From positions 1 through 5,950 of the forward strand of contig CAMJHW010000093.1 in NCBI GenBank assembly GCA_946405645.1: a stretch of 5,950 nucleotides of DNA, written 5' to 3'. Shown in pieces: positions 5,748 through 5,950 of this stretch; position 1 is the first letter of the stretch; the number at the start of each line of letters is the position of its first letter. The notes under the pieces are model-generated. The model worked only from the letters and a program-made list of their open reading frames with translations. It was not told where the DNA came from and did no database searches. The stretch comes from an uncultured Bacteroidales bacterium. Its GTDB lineage: Bacteria; Bacteroidota; Bacteroidia; Bacteroidales; UBA932. The position numbers and the translations under genes were made by a program.

Positions 5748-5950
5748 ATGACCAACGACAAATTCAACGCTGAATTCATGCTTCCGGGCGGTTCCGGAGT
5801 GAATATCATACCTGTCATGCAGGGCGACGGCCCGATGAAGATCGACGAGGCCGACCTCCCCGAGAAGCTCCCCATCCTGACCCTCAGGAATGCCGTGATC
5901 TTCCCGGGTACGGTCTATCCCGTGACCATCGGCCGCGAGAAGTCCATAAA
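5748..5950 (+). CDS. lon: Lon ATP-dependent protease, N-terminal fragment (continues past window)
   Basis: Lon is a cytoplasmic AAA+ serine protease that degrades misfolded and regulatory proteins. Only the first 67 codons are present, running open to the window edge. After a variable leader of about 39 residues (MTNDKFNAEFMLPGG...), the sequence EKLPILTLRNAVIFPGTVYP followed by VTIGREKSI is the conserved start of the Lon substrate-binding (LAN/PUA-like) domain, compare LPxLPLRxxVxFPG. The ATPase and Ser-Lys protease domains lie beyond the window. The ATG at 5748 follows an A-rich stretch as is usual in Bacteroidota; an internal ATG at 5778 is less likely. Divergent from HU, with a perfect dyad upstream. 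Confidence 0.93.
   Translation, partial: MTNDKFNAEFMLPGGSGVNIIPVMQGDGPMKIDEADLPEKLPILTLRNAVIFPGTVYPVTIGREKSI

Overview
The window looks like a chromosomal housekeeping region of a Bacteroidota bacterium, most likely of the order Bacteroidales and with a fairly GC-rich genome. The protein families point there: a PASTA-repeat membrane protein without a kinase, RluD-type synthase, RNase G, an IHF-like HU and a 29-residue basic ribosome-type protein. Promoters fit the Bacteroidota TTTG / TAnnTTTG pattern. Start codons are preceded by A-rich leaders rather than Shine-Dalgarno sequences. Genus is not determinable by eye.

Layout: lnt (apolipoprotein N-acyltransferase, minus strand, C-terminus cut by the window start) is divergent from a two-gene plus-strand operon: a membrane-anchored protein with three PASTA domains, then an RluD-family pseudouridine synthase 5 bases later. 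The 87-base lnt/PASTA intergenic region holds two back-to-back -7 boxes and an 8-bp inverted repeat. rluD converges on rng (RNase G) with a 4-base overlap in which the two stop codons interlock. The rng terminator hairpin lies across this junction, inside the end of rluD. Upstream of rng on the minus strand comes a small operon: HU-family DNA-binding protein, then the 29-residue basic protein, ended by a hairpin terminator. A 230-base intergenic region then separates HU from the divergent lon protease gene, of which only the first 67 codons are present. This region carries a near-perfect Bacteroidota promoter for HU, with an 18-bp palindrome over its -7 box, and a perfect 19-bp palindrome shortly before lon.

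Functionally this is core biology: lipoprotein maturation (lnt), envelope (PASTA protein), ribosome and RNA maturation (rluD, rng, the basic peptide), nucleoid architecture (HU) and protein quality control (lon). I see no mobile element, CRISPR array, tRNA, rRNA, defence island or biosynthetic cluster, and no convincing novel multi-gene system. The items most worth a second look are the dyad-symmetric sites in the two divergent intergenic regions, the terminator embedded in the rluD/rng junction, and the tiny basic gene that is easily missed.
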